Positions 11,265 to 22,962 of a stretch of 64,000 nt of DNA are shown here, piece after piece; the first letter of the stretch is position 1; each line of letters starts with the position of its first letter. The notes under the pieces were generated by a model. It searched no databases, was not told the origin of the DNA, and was given only the letters and a program-made list of their open reading frames with translations. Position numbers and translations under genes: made by a program. Source of the DNA: an uncultured Acidovorax sp. (lineage in GTDB: Bacteria; Pseudomonadota; Gammaproteobacteria; Burkholderiales; Burkholderiaceae_C); NCBI GenBank assembly GCA_913774955.1, contig CAJYKV010000020.1, positions 62,001-126,000 on the forward strand, given 5' to 3'.

Positions 11265-12361
11265 GGCGCCACCGGATAGGTGCCCAGCACCTTGTAGAAC
11301 GCGCAGAGCGAGTGCAGTTCTTCGAGGGCCTTGGCCACGTGCGGCTGGCTCGGATGGCCGTCGAGGTCGATGTAGAAATAGTAGTCCCACTGTCCCGTGC
11401 GGGCGGGGCGCGACTCGAAGCGCGTCATCGAGACGCCATGCGTCTTGAGCGGCACCAGCAGATCGTGCACCGCGCCGGGTTGGTTCGGCACCGACACCAC
11501 GAGGCTCGTGCAGTCCTTGCCGGAAGGCGGCGGCGTCTGCAGCGTGTGCGGCAGGCAGATGACGGCGAAGCGCGTGCGGTTGTAGGCATCGTCCTGGATC
11601 GCGTGCGACACGAGGTGCAGGCCGAACTGCGTGCCCGCCCGCTCGCTCGCGATGCCCGCCCATGCCGGGTTGCCGGCGGCCAGGCGCGCGCCCTCGGCAT
11701 TGCTCGACACGGGGCGGCGCTCCGCATGCGGCAGGTGCTTGGAGAGCCAGGCCTGGCACTGCGCCAGCGCCTGGGGATGCGCCAGCACCACCTCGATGCC
11801 CTCCAGCGAATCGGAGAGGCGCAGCAGGTTGTGCCGCACCAGCAGGCTGACCTCGCCCACCACGTGGCAGGGCGTGTGCAGGAACAGGTCGAGCGAGCGC
11901 GTCACCACGCCTTCCACCGAGTTCTCCACGCCCACCACGCCGTACTGGGCGCTGCCCGCGGCCGTGGCGTGGAACACTTCGTCGAAGTTGGCGCAGTACA
12001 TCAGGTCGGCCGCGCCGCCGAAGAATTCCACCGCGGCCTGCTCGCAGAACGTGCCGGCCGGGCCCAGCACCGCCACGCGCTGGGGTGATTCCAGCGCCAG
12101 GCAGGCGGACATGATCTCGCGCCAGATCGCCGCGACGTGCGGGCCCTTGAGCGGACCCGGGTTGGCCGTCTGGATCTTCTCGATCACCTGGGCGACGCGG
12201 TCGGGGCGGAAGAAGGGCGTGCCTTCGCGCTTCTTGACCTCGCCGACGCGCTCGGCCACCAGCGCGCGCTGGTTGAGCAGGGTGAGCAGCTGCTGGTCGA
12301 TGTTGTCGATCTGCACCCGCAGGCTGGCGAGATCGGGGGAGGCTTGTGGGGAAGTGGACAT
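11261..12361 (-). CDS. pheA: Chorismate mutase / prephenate dehydratase (P-protein)
   Basis: This bifunctional enzyme of 366 residues starts phenylalanine synthesis. Residues ~10-90 form an AroQ chorismate mutase ([20 protein letters not shown], then a KIQ-type helix). Prephenate dehydratase follows ([21 protein letters not shown], and the serine-rich segment before TRFAVI). The last ~80 residues are an ACT regulatory domain with the ESRP phenylalanine-binding motif ([10 protein letters not shown]). The start at 12361 gives MSTSPQ. It lies 74 bases after serC and overlaps tyrA by 4 bases. Confidence 0.96.
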   Translation of the reverse strand: MSTSPQASPDLASLRVQIDNIDQQLLTLLNQRALVAERVGEVKKREGTPFFRPDRVAQVIEKIQTANPGPLKGPHVAAIWREIMSACLALESPQRVAVLGPAGTFCEQAAVEFFGGAADLMYCANFDEVFHATAAGSAQYGVVGVENSVEGVVTRSLDLFLHTPCHVVGEVSLLVRHNLLRLSDSLEGIEVVLAHPQALAQCQAWLSKHLPHAERRPVSSNAEGARLAAGNPAWAGIASERAGTQFGLHLVSHAIQDDAYNRTRFAVICLPHTLQTPPPSGKDCTSLVVSVPNQPGAVHDLLVPLKTHGVSMTRFESRPARTGQWDYYFYIDLDGHPSQPHVAKALEELHSLCAFYKVLGTYPVAP

Positions 12362-12435
12362 GGATCGGTCGGTCGGATCGGTACTGCGTGCGGCCCGCGG
12401 CGGCCAGAGCGCGCCGCGCGGTGCGCCGCCGCGTT

Positions 12436-13545
12436 TCAGGCGCTGCGCTGCTCGAATTCCTGCATGTAGGCGACCAGCGCCTCCACGCCCGCGAGCGGCA
12501 TGGCGTTGTAGAGGCTCGCACGCATGCCGCCCACCGACTTGTGGCCCTTGAGCTGCAGCAGGCCGCACTCTTTCGCGCCGGCCAGGAAGGCATCGTTGCG
12601 CGACTCGTCCCGCAGGAAGAACGGAATGTTCATCCGCGACCGCGCATTCGGCGACACCTTGTTCACGTAGAACTGCGACTGGTCGATGAAGTTGTAGAGC
12701 AGCCGCGCCTTGGCGACGTTGCGCGCCTCCATCGCCGCGATGCCGGACAGCTCGCCCTCGCGCTGGCGCTTGAGCCACTGGAACGTCAGGCCCGCGATGT
12801 AGATGCCCCAGGTGGGCGGCGTGTTGAACATCGACTGGTTGTCGGCCACGACCTTGTAGTCGAAGGCGCTCGGGCAGGCGGGCAGGGCGTGGCCCAGCAG
12901 GTCTTCGCGCACCACCACCAGCGTGAGGCCGGCGGGGCCGAGGTTCTTCTGCGCACCGCCGAAGGCCAGGCCCACGCGCGACCAGTCGACCGGGCGCGAA
13001 GCCACGTGCGACGAGAAGTCGATCACCAGCGGCGCATCGCTGCCCAGCGCGCGCAGGTCCGGCAGCTCGTGGAATTCGATGCCGTGGATCGTCTCGTTGC
13101 TGCACAGGTGCAGGTAGCTCGCGCCGCGGCTCAGCTGCCAGCTCGCCGGATCGGGCAGGGTGGTGAAGCCGCTGTCCTCCGCCGACGCGGCGACGTGCAC
13201 CTCGGACGCGTACTTGCGCGCTTCCTTGAGCGATTTCTGGCTCCAGCTGCCGGTCACCACCACATCCACCGTCGCGGCGCGCGAGAGGTTCAGCGGCACG
13301 ATCGCGTTCTCGGCCAGGCCGCCGCCCTGCATGAACAGGATCTTGAAGTTCTGCGGCACGGCGAGCAGCTCGCGCAGGTCCGCCTCGGCCTGCTCGTAGA
13401 TCGACAGGAATTCCTTGCCCCGGTGGCTCATCTCCATCACGCCCATGCCGCTGCCGTGCCAGTCCAGCATTTCGGAGGCGGCCTGCTGCAGGACTTCGGC
13501 GGGGATGGCGGCGGGGCCGGCGGAGAAGTTGTACGGGCGGTTCAT
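12436..13545 (-). CDS. serC: Phosphoserine aminotransferase
   Basis: This PLP-dependent class V aminotransferase of 369 residues makes phosphoserine in serine biosynthesis and also acts in the pyridoxal-phosphate pathway. The N-terminus [12 protein letters not shown] is typical. [14 protein letters not shown] and the PLP lysine motif [11 protein letters not shown] are present, as is the TPPTWGIY segment. It lies between gyrA and pheA, as in related betaproteobacteria, with a 102-base gap from gyrA. Confidence 0.96.
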   Translation of the reverse strand: MNRPYNFSAGPAAIPAEVLQQAASEMLDWHGSGMGVMEMSHRGKEFLSIYEQAEADLRELLAVPQNFKILFMQGGGLAENAIVPLNLSRAATVDVVVTGSWSQKSLKEARKYASEVHVAASAEDSGFTTLPDPASWQLSRGASYLHLCSNETIHGIEFHELPDLRALGSDAPLVIDFSSHVASRPVDWSRVGLAFGGAQKNLGPAGLTLVVVREDLLGHALPACPSAFDYKVVADNQSMFNTPPTWGIYIAGLTFQWLKRQREGELSGIAAMEARNVAKARLLYNFIDQSQFYVNKVSPNARSRMNIPFFLRDESRNDAFLAGAKECGLLQLKGHKSVGGMRASLYNAMPLAGVEALVAYMQEFEQRSA

Positions 13546-13647
13546 CGGTTCAGGCGGTCGAAAGGGCCGTGCCGCACGGGGCGGCAGGGCCGTTGGAGAA
13601 AAGGCGTCCGGCGCGGGCCGCGGGGGCCGCACCGGCGCACTGCGCTG

Positions 13648-16320
<2,673 letters not shown>

Positions 16321-16555
16321 GGGGGTCGGCGATCAGGATCGGGGCGGCGGAGGTCGGACATTCTAAGGCGCAACGCCTTGTCGCAAGTGCGCAACAGATC
16401 GGGGGGTAAAGCGCTTTTGTCCTACGGTTGAGGGTTGGGGTGCGGTCACTTTGCCTTGTTACGTATGGCACAATCAATTCAACGTTTTTGGTGATGGTCA
16501 CTGACGACGTCCATATTCGCAGCGCGGCTGCGGCTTTTTCCCCAAGAGGAGAACC

Positions 16556-17212
16556 ATGAAGAAACTGAACAAAGTGGCGATGTTGTTGGCCTCTGCCGTG
16601 CTGGCTACCTCGGCTGGTGCCCAAGTCAAGGCCGCTGACGGCGGCAAGGTGATCGACAACTGGCAAAACGGCACCGGCGAGCTGGTGTGGAAGAACGGCA
16701 CGAACGAACTGTGCTGGCGCGATGCCAACTGGACGCCCGCCACCGCCGCTGCAGGCTGCGACGGCGCCCTGGTGGCCCAGGCTGCTCCGGCTCCTGCCGC
16801 TGCTCCCGCACCTTCCGCTGCACCGGCTCCTGCTCCCGCTCCGGCTCCCGCCGTGGCCAGCAAGGTGACCTACGCCGCTGACGCTTTCTTCGACTTCGAC
16901 AAGTCCGTGCTGAAGCCCGAAGGCAAGGCCAAGCTGGACGATCTGGTCTCCAAGGTCAAGAACGTGAACCTGGAAGTCATCATCGCCGTGGGTCACACCG
17001 ACTCCATCGGTACCGATGCCTACAACCAGAAGCTGTCCGTGCGCCGCGCCGAAGCCGTGAAGGCTTACCTCGTGTCCAAGGGCATCGAGAAGAACCGCGT
17101 CTACACCGAAGGCAAGGGCGAGAAGCAGCCCATCGCCGACAACAAGACGAAGGAAGGCCGCGCCAAGAACCGTCGCGTGGAAATCGAAGTGGTCGGCACC
17201 CGCGCCAACTGA
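16556..17212 (+). CDS. ompA: OmpA-family outer membrane protein
   Basis: This 218-residue secreted protein has a signal peptide (residues 1-22, ending SAGA). A short N-terminal region holds two cysteines (WCRD-like and GCDG). A Pro/Ala-rich linker of about 30 residues follows, then a C-terminal OmpA-like peptidoglycan-binding domain (residues ~105-215) with FDFDKSVLKPEGKAKL, GHTDSIGTDAYNQKLSVRRA and the NRRVEIEV end. There is no full eight-strand beta barrel, so it resembles the short OmpA-type envelope proteins of Burkholderiales. A good ribosome-binding site (GAGGAG) precedes the start, and a strong terminator follows. It is probably highly expressed. Confidence 0.92.
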   Translation: MKKLNKVAMLLASAVLATSAGAQVKAADGGKVIDNWQNGTGELVWKNGTNELCWRDANWTPATAAAGCDGALVAQAAPAPAAAPAPSAAPAPAPAPAPAVASKVTYAADAFFDFDKSVLKPEGKAKLDDLVSKVKNVNLEVIIAVGHTDSIGTDAYNQKLSVRRAEAVKAYLVSKGIEKNRVYTEGKGEKQPIADNKTKEGRAKNRRVEIEVVGTRAN

Positions 17213-17235
17213 TTTCGACAGGTTTCCAGCCTCTG

Positions 17236-17262
17236 AAAGCCCCGGTCTCCGGGGCTTTTTTT
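17236..17262 (+). terminator. Rho-independent terminator after ompA
   Basis: A GC-rich hairpin (AAGCCCCGG, loop TCT, CCGGGGCTT) is followed by a run of T. It ends the ompA transcript about 25 bases after the stop codon. Confidence 0.9.
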
Positions 17263-17294
17263 ATGGCCGCGCGGCAATGGGGCACAATTTGGCA

Positions 17295-18011
17295 ATGAGC
17301 CCATCCTCCGCCAACGTCGACCCGGCCGAACTGGCCAAATTCTCCGAACTGGCCCACCGCTGGTGGGATACCGAGAGCGAGTTCCGGCCGCTCCACGAGA
17401 TCAACCCGCTGCGGCTGGGGTGGATCGATTCGATCGCGCCGCTGCACGGGCGCCGCGTGCTCGACGTGGGCTGCGGCGGCGGCATCCTGGCGGACGCCAT
17501 GGCCCGCCGGGGTGCCGAGGTCACCGGCATCGATCTGGCCACCAAATCGCTCAAGGTCGCGCAGCTCCATGCCCTGGAAACCGGCACGCCGAATATCCAA
17601 TACCGTGAAGTCAGCGTCGAAGCGCTGGCCGAAGAATCTCCGGCGGAATTCGACGTCGTCACCTGCATGGAAATGCTCGAGCACGTGCCCGATCCCGCAT
17701 CGGTGGTTCAGGCGTGTTCACGGCTCGTCAAACCGGGCGGCTGGGTGTTTTTCTCCACCATCAATCGCAATGCGAAGGCGTTTCTGCTGGCGATCGTGGG
17801 CGCCGAATATGTGCTGGGTATGCTGCCACGCGGAACGCATGAATATGCCAAGCTGATCAAACCCAGTGAACTGGCCACCGCATGCCGGTCCGCGCATCTG
17901 GACGTGCAGCATTCCCGTGGAATGGAATACAACCCATTGACGCGGCGTTATGCATTGAGCGCAGATACCAGCGTCAATTACCTGCTGGCCTGCCGGAGGG
18001 CGCAGGCGTGA
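17295..18011 (+). CDS. ubiG: Ubiquinone biosynthesis O-methyltransferase
   Basis: UbiG does both O-methylation steps of ubiquinone synthesis using SAM. The SAM-binding motif LDVGCGGG is at residues ~56-63, followed by the acidic residue in VTGIDLA, and the FDVVTCMEMLEHVPDP motif is typical. The C-terminal GMEYNPLTRRYALS segment is UbiG-specific. The start at 17295 gives MSPSSANVDPAE, which aligns with the usual N-terminus; an in-frame ATG at 17277 would add six residues. The stop overlaps the gph start by one base (TGATG). Confidence 0.95.
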   Translation: MSPSSANVDPAELAKFSELAHRWWDTESEFRPLHEINPLRLGWIDSIAPLHGRRVLDVGCGGGILADAMARRGAEVTGIDLATKSLKVAQLHALETGTPNIQYREVSVEALAEESPAEFDVVTCMEMLEHVPDPASVVQACSRLVKPGGWVFFSTINRNAKAFLLAIVGAEYVLGMLPRGTHEYAKLIKPSELATACRSAHLDVQHSRGMEYNPLTRRYALSADTSVNYLLACRRAQA

Positions 18012-18694
18012 TGGCGGAATTGCCCCCTTTCCCGTCCCGCGTGAGCGCGGTGCTGTTCGACCTCGACGGCACGCTGGTGGACAGCGCACCCGATCTCGGC
18101 GCGGCCGCGGACAAGATGCGCACCGACCGCGGGCTGCCGTCGCTGCCGCTGTCGGAGTACCGCCCCATGGCGGGCGCCGGTGCGCGCGGCATGCTCGCGG
18201 TGGCGCTGGGCATGGCACCCGACCATCCCGACTTTCCGGCCCTGCGCGAGGAGTTCTTCGTCAACTACGAAGCCTGCATCCATGACCGCACGATCGTGTT
18301 CGACGGCGTCGAGGCGCTCATCAAACGGCTGGCCCAGGCCGGCCTGCCGTGGGGCGTGGTCACCAACAAGGCCACGCGCTTTTCCGTGCCGCTCACGGAG
18401 GCGATCCCGATGTTCCGCACCTCCGGCGTGCTGGTGAGCGGCGACACCACGCCGTATGCCAAGCCGCATCCCGCGCCCCTGCTGGAAGCCGCTGCCCGCC
18501 TGGGCGTGCCGCCCGAAGAGTGCCTCTACGTCGGCGACGACGAGCGCGACATCGTCGCGGGCAACGCGGCCGGCATGGGCACGGTCGCCGCGCTCTACGG
18601 CTATCTCGGCCAGCACAAGGAGCCGGAGCTCTGGGGGGCGCACTGCACGATTAAATTTCCCCTCGACCTCTTGCAATGGCTTCCCGAGGCCTAA
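18011..18694 (+). CDS. gph: Phosphoglycolate phosphatase
   Basis: This HAD-superfamily hydrolase of 227 residues removes phosphate from 2-phosphoglycolate. Motif I FDLDGTLVDSAPDL carries the nucleophile D17 and acid/base D19. Motif II is VTNK and motif III YVGDDERD. The cap region between residues ~25 and 95 is the helical type of the Gph family. It is translationally coupled to ubiG, the common ubiG-gph pairing. Its last codons overlap the predicted -10 box of ssrA. Confidence 0.93.
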   Translation: MAELPPFPSRVSAVLFDLDGTLVDSAPDLGAAADKMRTDRGLPSLPLSEYRPMAGAGARGMLAVALGMAPDHPDFPALREEFFVNYEACIHDRTIVFDGVEALIKRLAQAGLPWGVVTNKATRFSVPLTEAIPMFRTSGVLVSGDTTPYAKPHPAPLLEAAARLGVPPEECLYVGDDERDIVAGNAAGMGTVAALYGYLGQHKEPELWGAHCTIKFPLDLLQWLPEA

Positions 18695-18697
18695 AAT
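18671..18697 (+). promoter_or_regulatory. Predicted ssrA promoter inside the end of gph
   Basis: TTGCAA (18671-18676) and TAAAAT (18692-18697) are separated by 15 bases, and the latter overlaps the gph stop codon. The mature tmRNA 5' end lies 10 bases after the -10 box. The spacing is short, so this is a prediction. Confidence 0.5.
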
Positions 18698-18706
18698 GGG
18701 AGGCTT

Positions 18707-19085
18707 GGGGCTGCCCTGGTTTCGACGTGGGTTCGGAATCGGTGTGGTGCATGTCGAGCTTGATTGGCGCTCGTAAATCTGCATTCAACAAACCAACTGC
18801 AAACGACGAACGTTTCGCACTCGCCGCTTAAACACCGGTGAGCCTTGCAACAGCACGCTGACGGGCTGGGCAAGGGGGCCGCAAGGCCTCCCGGCTGCAA
18901 GGTTATTCACGTCAGCTGGCCTCCTGCCGGGTACCTTGGCATGGGGCGAGATCCAAGGGTGCTGGCCTTCCTTGCAGCGTGCGACTGCGCGGCTCGGAAG
19001 GTGAGATCCAAAACAGACCGCTAAACATGTAGATCTGCCCGAAGAAGGCTTGCGGACGCGGGTTCAATTCCCGCCAGCTCCACCA
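18707..19085 (+). ncRNA. ssrA: Transfer-messenger RNA
   Basis: tmRNA of 379 bases rescues stalled ribosomes. The 5' end GGGGCTG pairs with CAGCTCC before the encoded ACCA end, giving a 7-bp acceptor stem with one G-U pair; the T-arm GGGTTCAATTCCC is intact. The tag frame starts at GCA 18799 and reads ANDERFALAA then TAA (18829-18831), the standard betaproteobacterial tag. The last 33 bases are the left copy of the prophage attachment core, so the phage restores a functional 3' end. The gene should therefore still work in the lysogen. Confidence 0.97.
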
Positions 19086-19175
19086 CTCAAGACACCGCCA
19101 CACACTGGAATCCCCAGCGTGTGGCGGTTTTTTTATGCCCTGCGGGGTCTGGCGGTGTCCTGAAATTCGCACCGA
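19053..19175. repeat. Left prophage attachment region (attL) with duplicated tmRNA end and terminator
   Basis: The 37-bp core (19053-19089) is identical to 61566-61602. Similarity then continues through the terminator hairpin and the following ~50 bases, for 123 bp in total with about seven mismatches to 61566-61688. Recombination must fall within the perfect 37 bp. Confidence 0.93.
19095..19134 (+). terminator. Terminator of ssrA (phage-borne copy)
   Basis: CCGCCACAC and GTGTGGCGG form the outer stem and CTGG/CCAG the inner stem, followed by seven T. After integration this copy, supplied by the phage, terminates the tmRNA transcript; the original host copy lies at 61608-61647. Confidence 0.92.
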
Positions 19176-19196
19176 ATTCGCACCGAATTCGCACCG
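19164..19196. repeat. Three tandem 11-bp repeats, candidate integrase arm-type sites (left)
   Basis: AATTCGCACCG occurs three times head to tail (19164-19174, 19175-19185, 19186-19196), perfectly repeated. The array abuts the integrase stop codon at 19199. Two copies, one with a single change, lie near the other end at 61515-61536. Placement on both sides of the attachment core is what is known for arm-type sites of tyrosine integrases. Confidence 0.7.
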
Positions 19197-19198
19197 AT

Positions 19199-20386
19199 CT
19201 AGGACCCGCCCACCACGCGCAGCTCTGGCGCAGGCATCTGGTAGTCCTCGCGGATGAACTTGCCGTAGGTGCGGAAGACCATCTGCACGTCCTCATGCCC
19301 GAGCTGGGCGGCCACGTACCATGGGTTGTGCCCAGCCGTCAGCAGTGTGGAGGCGTAGGTGTGCCGGACCTGGTAGGGGTTCCGGTAGTCGATCTCCGAG
19401 CGGTCGCACAGCGGCAGCCACAGCGTCTTGCGGATCTGGGCATCGGTCTTCCACGGTTGCCCATCGCGGGGATTCAGGAACACCCGGGCCCCCTTGCTGC
19501 CGGAGATGAGGCGCTGCGCCTCCAGGGCGCGCAGCGCCTGGTCCGATAAATCCACGTCCCGGATGCCGGCGGCCGTCTTGGGGGCCTTCACGACACCCGC
19601 CACCTGGTTCTGCTCGATTCTGGCGATGCGCTTGGAGGTGTCGATGTGCGGCCACTCCAGCGCCTGAAGTTCGCCAGGCCGCAGGCCCGTCTCGAACCAG
19701 AACTGCAGGGTCGGCAACTCGTCTGCGCGGCACGCACGGAGCAGCTGGGCGCGTTCGGCGGCGGTGAATGGGGCCACCACGTAGTCGCTGGCCTTAGCGA
19801 TCTGGCGGATCAGCTTTGCCAGGGCGATGCGCTCGAACGGGTTGAAGGGGATCAGCCCGTCGTTCAGGGCGTCTTCGAAGACGCTGCGCAGCGGCGTGAG
19901 GGTGTTGCGGATCGCCTTGCTCGTGCAGTCCATCCTGGCGATCCAGGCTCGGAGCATGCTGGGGGTCACATCGGCCGCCTCCACGCCGTGCCATTCGCGC
20001 ATGCGCGCTCCGTTGATGGCCTTCTTGTAGCCGGCAAATGTGGACGGCGACATCTTCCCGTTGGCCACCTGGTGCTCATAGACCTCCAGCTGTTGCTGCA
20101 GCAGCACCTTCATGTCTTTGGACTTGCCGCGCGCTGCGGCGGCCCGCGGGCTGTCGGGAAAGTAGTCGCCGTACTGGAAATCGCCTTCCTTGATCTTGCG
20201 GCGGATCTCTTCCCTGAGAAGGGCGGCCCGTTGCACGCTCGTTTTGTTCACGGGCCCGGGCGGCAGCAGCTCGCGGCACTCGCCATGCTCTGGATGGGTG
20301 AAGGCGATCTGCAGGCGATCGCCTCCCACCAGCGGCCGGATTTTCACACCCGGCGGGGTTTGGGGGTAAGTTGGTCTCGGATCCAT
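19199..20386 (-). CDS. int: Tyrosine-family site-specific integrase
   Basis: This phage integrase of 395 residues recombines attP with the tmRNA gene. It has an N-terminal arm-binding region, a SAM-like core-binding domain (~90-185) and a catalytic domain with R236 (TGLRPGEL), K267 or K270, R341 (VRHTYAS), H364 (QLGHED) and the nucleophile Y374 (RTYGKF). The first position of the usual HxxR box is Y338 instead of H, a tolerated change in the family. The start at 20386 lies inside xis, giving a 43-base overlap. Its stop is next to the candidate arm sites, the usual int-attP arrangement. Confidence 0.95.
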   Translation of the reverse strand: MDPRPTYPQTPPGVKIRPLVGGDRLQIAFTHPEHGECRELLPPGPVNKTSVQRAALLREEIRRKIKEGDFQYGDYFPDSPRAAAARGKSKDMKVLLQQQLEVYEHQVANGKMSPSTFAGYKKAINGARMREWHGVEAADVTPSMLRAWIARMDCTSKAIRNTLTPLRSVFEDALNDGLIPFNPFERIALAKLIRQIAKASDYVVAPFTAAERAQLLRACRADELPTLQFWFETGLRPGELQALEWPHIDTSKRIARIEQNQVAGVVKAPKTAAGIRDVDLSDQALRALEAQRLISGSKGARVFLNPRDGQPWKTDAQIRKTLWLPLCDRSEIDYRNPYQVRHTYASTLLTAGHNPWYVAAQLGHEDVQMVFRTYGKFIREDYQMPAPELRVVGGS

Positions 20387-20634
20387 TGGTCTGCTGCTTT
20401 CACGTTGACGTAGAGGCGGCGCTGCACGACGCCCACCTGCACGCCGACCTTCCAGACCCCGCTCTTCTTCCGTTGCTTTACGGTTTCGCGGGTGACGCCC
20501 GTCAGTTCTTCGTACTTCGAGGCAAGCACCCACTCGGCAGGTACTGTCGCTGCGGTGTTCGTACTTCCTGAAACATCGTGTAACTGGGCAAGGGGGGTGG
20601 CGCGCACCGGAACGAGTTCGATGGCGTCATTCAT
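20344..20634 (-). CDS. xis: Excisionase
   Basis: This 96-residue protein has a winged-helix DNA-binding core (VPAEWVLASKYEELTGVTRETVKQ, then GVWKVGVQ... and NVKAADQWIRDQ) typical of excisionase-like proteins of lambdoid prophages (the family whose members begin with an EWVLLSKY-like motif). It would bend attL/attR and steer the integrase towards excision. It overlaps int by 43 bases and the upstream gene by 8, so the three are one leftward transcript. Confidence 0.8.
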   Translation of the reverse strand: MNDAIELVPVRATPLAQLHDVSGSTNTAATVPAEWVLASKYEELTGVTRETVKQRKKSGVWKVGVQVGVVQRRLYVNVKAADQWIRDQLTPKPRRV

Positions 20635-21820
20635 GGCCGGCCTCCTGGGCGGATTGGCAGAGCGAGGCAGCCACTTCCAGAATCGACGCGGCGGCATAGA
20701 GCAACACCTCGTCGTCCTTCTCGGCGACCAGGTTCAGAAGCGACATCAGGCACGCGATGTCGCACGCAGTGTCGGAGCAAGGGTTTTCCGAATCGTCCAG
20801 CCCGTCAACCCGAGCGTGCACCTTCTCGGTCAGCCAGTCGGCGAGCCGGACCAGTCCCCAGACTTGATCGGTGCCGCCCTTATCCACCGCTACGGAAAGG
20901 ACCGCAGCAGCCTCGCTCACCTTCGCCAAGACGTCAGGCAGCGAGTCGCGTTGCGACTTTGGGTCGAGTTCAGACGGCAGGGAACGTTTCCGCGGATAGG
21001 TGTCCCATCCATCCAGGACAGTGGCGCAGCCGGTCAATCCAACCAGCGGCGCGCGCGTCTGCTCGATGAACGCCAAGCGCTCGGGGGATGGCGTATCCCC
21101 TGGCACCTGCAGAGCGGCCTTGATCAGCGCGGCGATGGTGTATGCGCGATTGCTCGGCGTGTTGTCTTCATGTCCCGCTGGAACTGTGATCAGCTCCACG
21201 GCCATTCCGTGAGCAGTGCGCAGAATGCGATCGCTTTCGCCGCTCCACGAGTGGGTTTCTTCGGTACGGGCCGCTTCGCCAAGGGCCCGTGCCAGTTGTT
21301 GGGAGGCCGCTGCGATTGGGCACACGGGAACCCGATCAGGAGCTTTACTCATGTAGACAGGCCAGCCTTCCACCACCAAGGGGTCGCCTCCGGCTAGCCA
21401 AACCAGCGGCCACAGCGCTTCCGCATATCCTGAACAGCGTTGCTGGGTTTCTGCCGCAACTTGCTCCTTAATGGCCGCTTCCACTTCTGCTGCGATTGCT
21501 CGCACGCATTCAGTGAGCCCATCACTGCGGGCAGCACCGCGCTTGGCAGTAAGTCCCCTGGCCATTTCGTAAGCGCGGCGGAGGTGGATGTCGCTGGCTG
21601 TCGGATTCAGGCAATCGACCATGCCATGGGCGGCGGCAGCCAAAGCCTTCTCCAACTGGGCAATCCATACAGCGACGTTCGCCGGATCGTCCGCCGTTCT
21701 CCTCGTCTCGGCTTGACCCCAGGCATCCACGCTTACCTTCCGGGGGATCTTCTGCGCGGAGCGTGAAGACTTTGCCCGCGGTTTGCCGGCAACCCGGGTA
21801 ACTGTTGGTGCGGTGATCAT
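20627..21820 (-). CDS. Hypothetical phage early protein, helix-rich (397 aa)
   Basis: I do not recognise this family. The product is 397 residues, almost entirely predicted helix, with no signal peptide or membrane segment, and a basic N-terminal ~30 residues (KPRAKSSRSAQKIPRK). The C-terminal ~50 residues (CDIACLMSLLNLVAEKDDEVLLYAAASILEVAASL) resemble a helical hairpin repeated in the next two upstream genes. It overlaps the gene before it by 4 bases (ATGA) and xis by 8, so it is co-transcribed with xis and int. A role in the early leftward programme is inferred from position only. Confidence 0.8.
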   Translation of the reverse strand: MITAPTVTRVAGKPRAKSSRSAQKIPRKVSVDAWGQAETRRTADDPANVAVWIAQLEKALAAAAHGMVDCLNPTASDIHLRRAYEMARGLTAKRGAARSDGLTECVRAIAAEVEAAIKEQVAAETQQRCSGYAEALWPLVWLAGGDPLVVEGWPVYMSKAPDRVPVCPIAAASQQLARALGEAARTEETHSWSGESDRILRTAHGMAVELITVPAGHEDNTPSNRAYTIAALIKAALQVPGDTPSPERLAFIEQTRAPLVGLTGCATVLDGWDTYPRKRSLPSELDPKSQRDSLPDVLAKVSEAAAVLSVAVDKGGTDQVWGLVRLADWLTEKVHARVDGLDDSENPCSDTACDIACLMSLLNLVAEKDDEVLLYAAASILEVAASLCQSAQEAGHE

Positions 21821-22674
21821 GCTGCATCCCCTTCGATCTCGAGGAGGCGGTCCACCGCCCAGTCCGCCGGGCCACCAGCGACCCGGTAATTCAGCATCTG
21901 GTCGCAGACCGACCCCATGAAGGCGCACAGGTATTCCGCCATCAGAAAGTTGTTCGCGGCCTTGCCTCTGTCGCGGCATTGCTCAACGTCCATCCGCGCG
22001 TCGAACAGGAATGTGCGGAGCGTGGACGCATGCATTGCGAGTTCGGAAAACACCCTTTTGCTGTCCTCCGCGGACTGCCGGTCCGCCGCAGACACAGGCC
22101 GGCTCGGGGGCGGGGTCTCGTCCTGGGAGAGCTCGGCGGTAGGAGTCTGCAGCGCGCTGGTCATGGCCGCAATGTCCCTTCCCAGTTTCAGAGCTTCGCA
22201 TGCGATCGCCAGCCGTTGAGCCACCGTGCGGAAGGCCCTGCCAGCCGCGCCCGTCCCGTCATGCTTAGTGCCCAGCAAGGCCACCACCGCCAGCATGCTG
22301 TCCCGTGCCCACTGCAACTCATCGATGCTTGCGAAGCGATCTTCCCACTGGGGGCTGGTATCGGGAGCGTTCAGCAGAGCCCAGAGAGATTCGGCACAGT
22401 GGATTGCCAACTCGCTCAGCAGCCCTTCCGGGACGCGGCCTTCAGAGGGCAAGACGGCAGCGGACAGGACATCGTGCGTTTCCGTCAGGTAGTGCCGGAT
22501 CAGCACACGCCACGGCTCGGCGGTGGCCATGCCCTGATCAACACTTGCTTGTCCTGCCTCTAAAGCGGGGGAAGAGGGCGCCATGGCCATGGGAGGCATG
22601 GCGACGGCTGGCTTCTTGGGATTACGCGGCCGGCGAGATGCTTCGACAGAGGTATGCACAGCTTCGGTTGTCAT
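21817..22674 (-). CDS. Hypothetical phage early protein, helix-rich (285 aa)
   Basis: Unknown 285-residue soluble protein. The first ~45 residues are basic and proline-rich, and the remainder is helical. Its C-terminal part (ASTLRTFLFDARMD, then AEYLCAFMGSVCDQ) looks similar in spacing and residues to the short protein encoded at 22963-23307 (ADTLRTLLMYLQQQ, then AENIGAIADNA). This suggests a shared fold or a duplication. It overlaps the following gene by ATGA. It is preceded by two tiny overlapping frames and, further up, a predicted leftward promoter. Confidence 0.8.
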   Translation of the reverse strand: MTTEAVHTSVEASRRPRNPKKPAVAMPPMAMAPSSPALEAGQASVDQGMATAEPWRVLIRHYLTETHDVLSAAVLPSEGRVPEGLLSELAIHCAESLWALLNAPDTSPQWEDRFASIDELQWARDSMLAVVALLGTKHDGTGAAGRAFRTVAQRLAIACEALKLGRDIAAMTSALQTPTAELSQDETPPPSRPVSAADRQSAEDSKRVFSELAMHASTLRTFLFDARMDVEQCRDRGKAANNFLMAEYLCAFMGSVCDQMLNYRVAGGPADWAVDRLLEIEGDAA

Positions 22675-22724
22675 GGTTCGTTCCTGTTGACGGTGTTCAG
22701 GGAATGGGCCAGTTCAGCGGCCAT
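22671..22724 (-). CDS. Possible 17-residue leader frame
   Basis: A short frame (MAAELAHSLNTVNRNEP) starts 1-2 bases after the stop of the preceding small frame and ends by overlapping the start of the 285-residue gene. This could couple translation through the operon. There is no independent evidence that it is expressed. Confidence 0.25.
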   Translation of the reverse strand: MAAELAHSLNTVNRNEP

Positions 22725-22725
22725 A

Positions 22726-22842
22726 TCAGGCCCGCAGCGAGCGCCAGACCAAGCCGGCGGCCCACGACAAGGAATGGAGGTGCCCAGCGCCCGCACGGCG
22801 GCGCATGGAAGCAAGGCGATAGAGGAGGGGGAGGTAGCTCAT
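22726..22842 (-). CDS. Possible 38-residue small protein
   Basis: This small frame begins MSYLPLLYRLASMRRR and is basic. It has a reasonable ribosome-binding site (AAAGGGA about 9 bases upstream) and lies 40 bases after a predicted leftward promoter. Nothing can be said about function. Confidence 0.35.
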   Translation of the reverse strand: MSYLPLLYRLASMRRRAGAGHLHSLSWAAGLVWRSLRA

Positions 22843-22881
22843 GGAAACGATCCCTTTGCGGTTGCTGTGTTCGACACCTGC

Positions 22882-22910
22882 ATTAAAGCATTCTTGTTGT
22901 AGTGAGTAAA
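22882..22910 (-). promoter_or_regulatory. Predicted leftward early promoter
   Basis: On the minus strand TTTACT (22905-22910), a 17-base spacer and TTTAAT (22882-22887) make a good sigma-70-type promoter in a locally AT-rich patch. It would transcribe the small frames, the two helical proteins, xis and int. Confidence 0.55.
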
Positions 22911-22962
22911 GAACGCCTTTTGATGCACGCGTTTTTAAAGTGGGGTTAAAGCGTGGAGAGCT

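Noticed and set aside
18707-19085. Disruption of tmRNA by the prophage
   Set aside because: The attL copy restores the full acceptor stem, T-arm and CCA, and a terminator, so the gene should remain functional.
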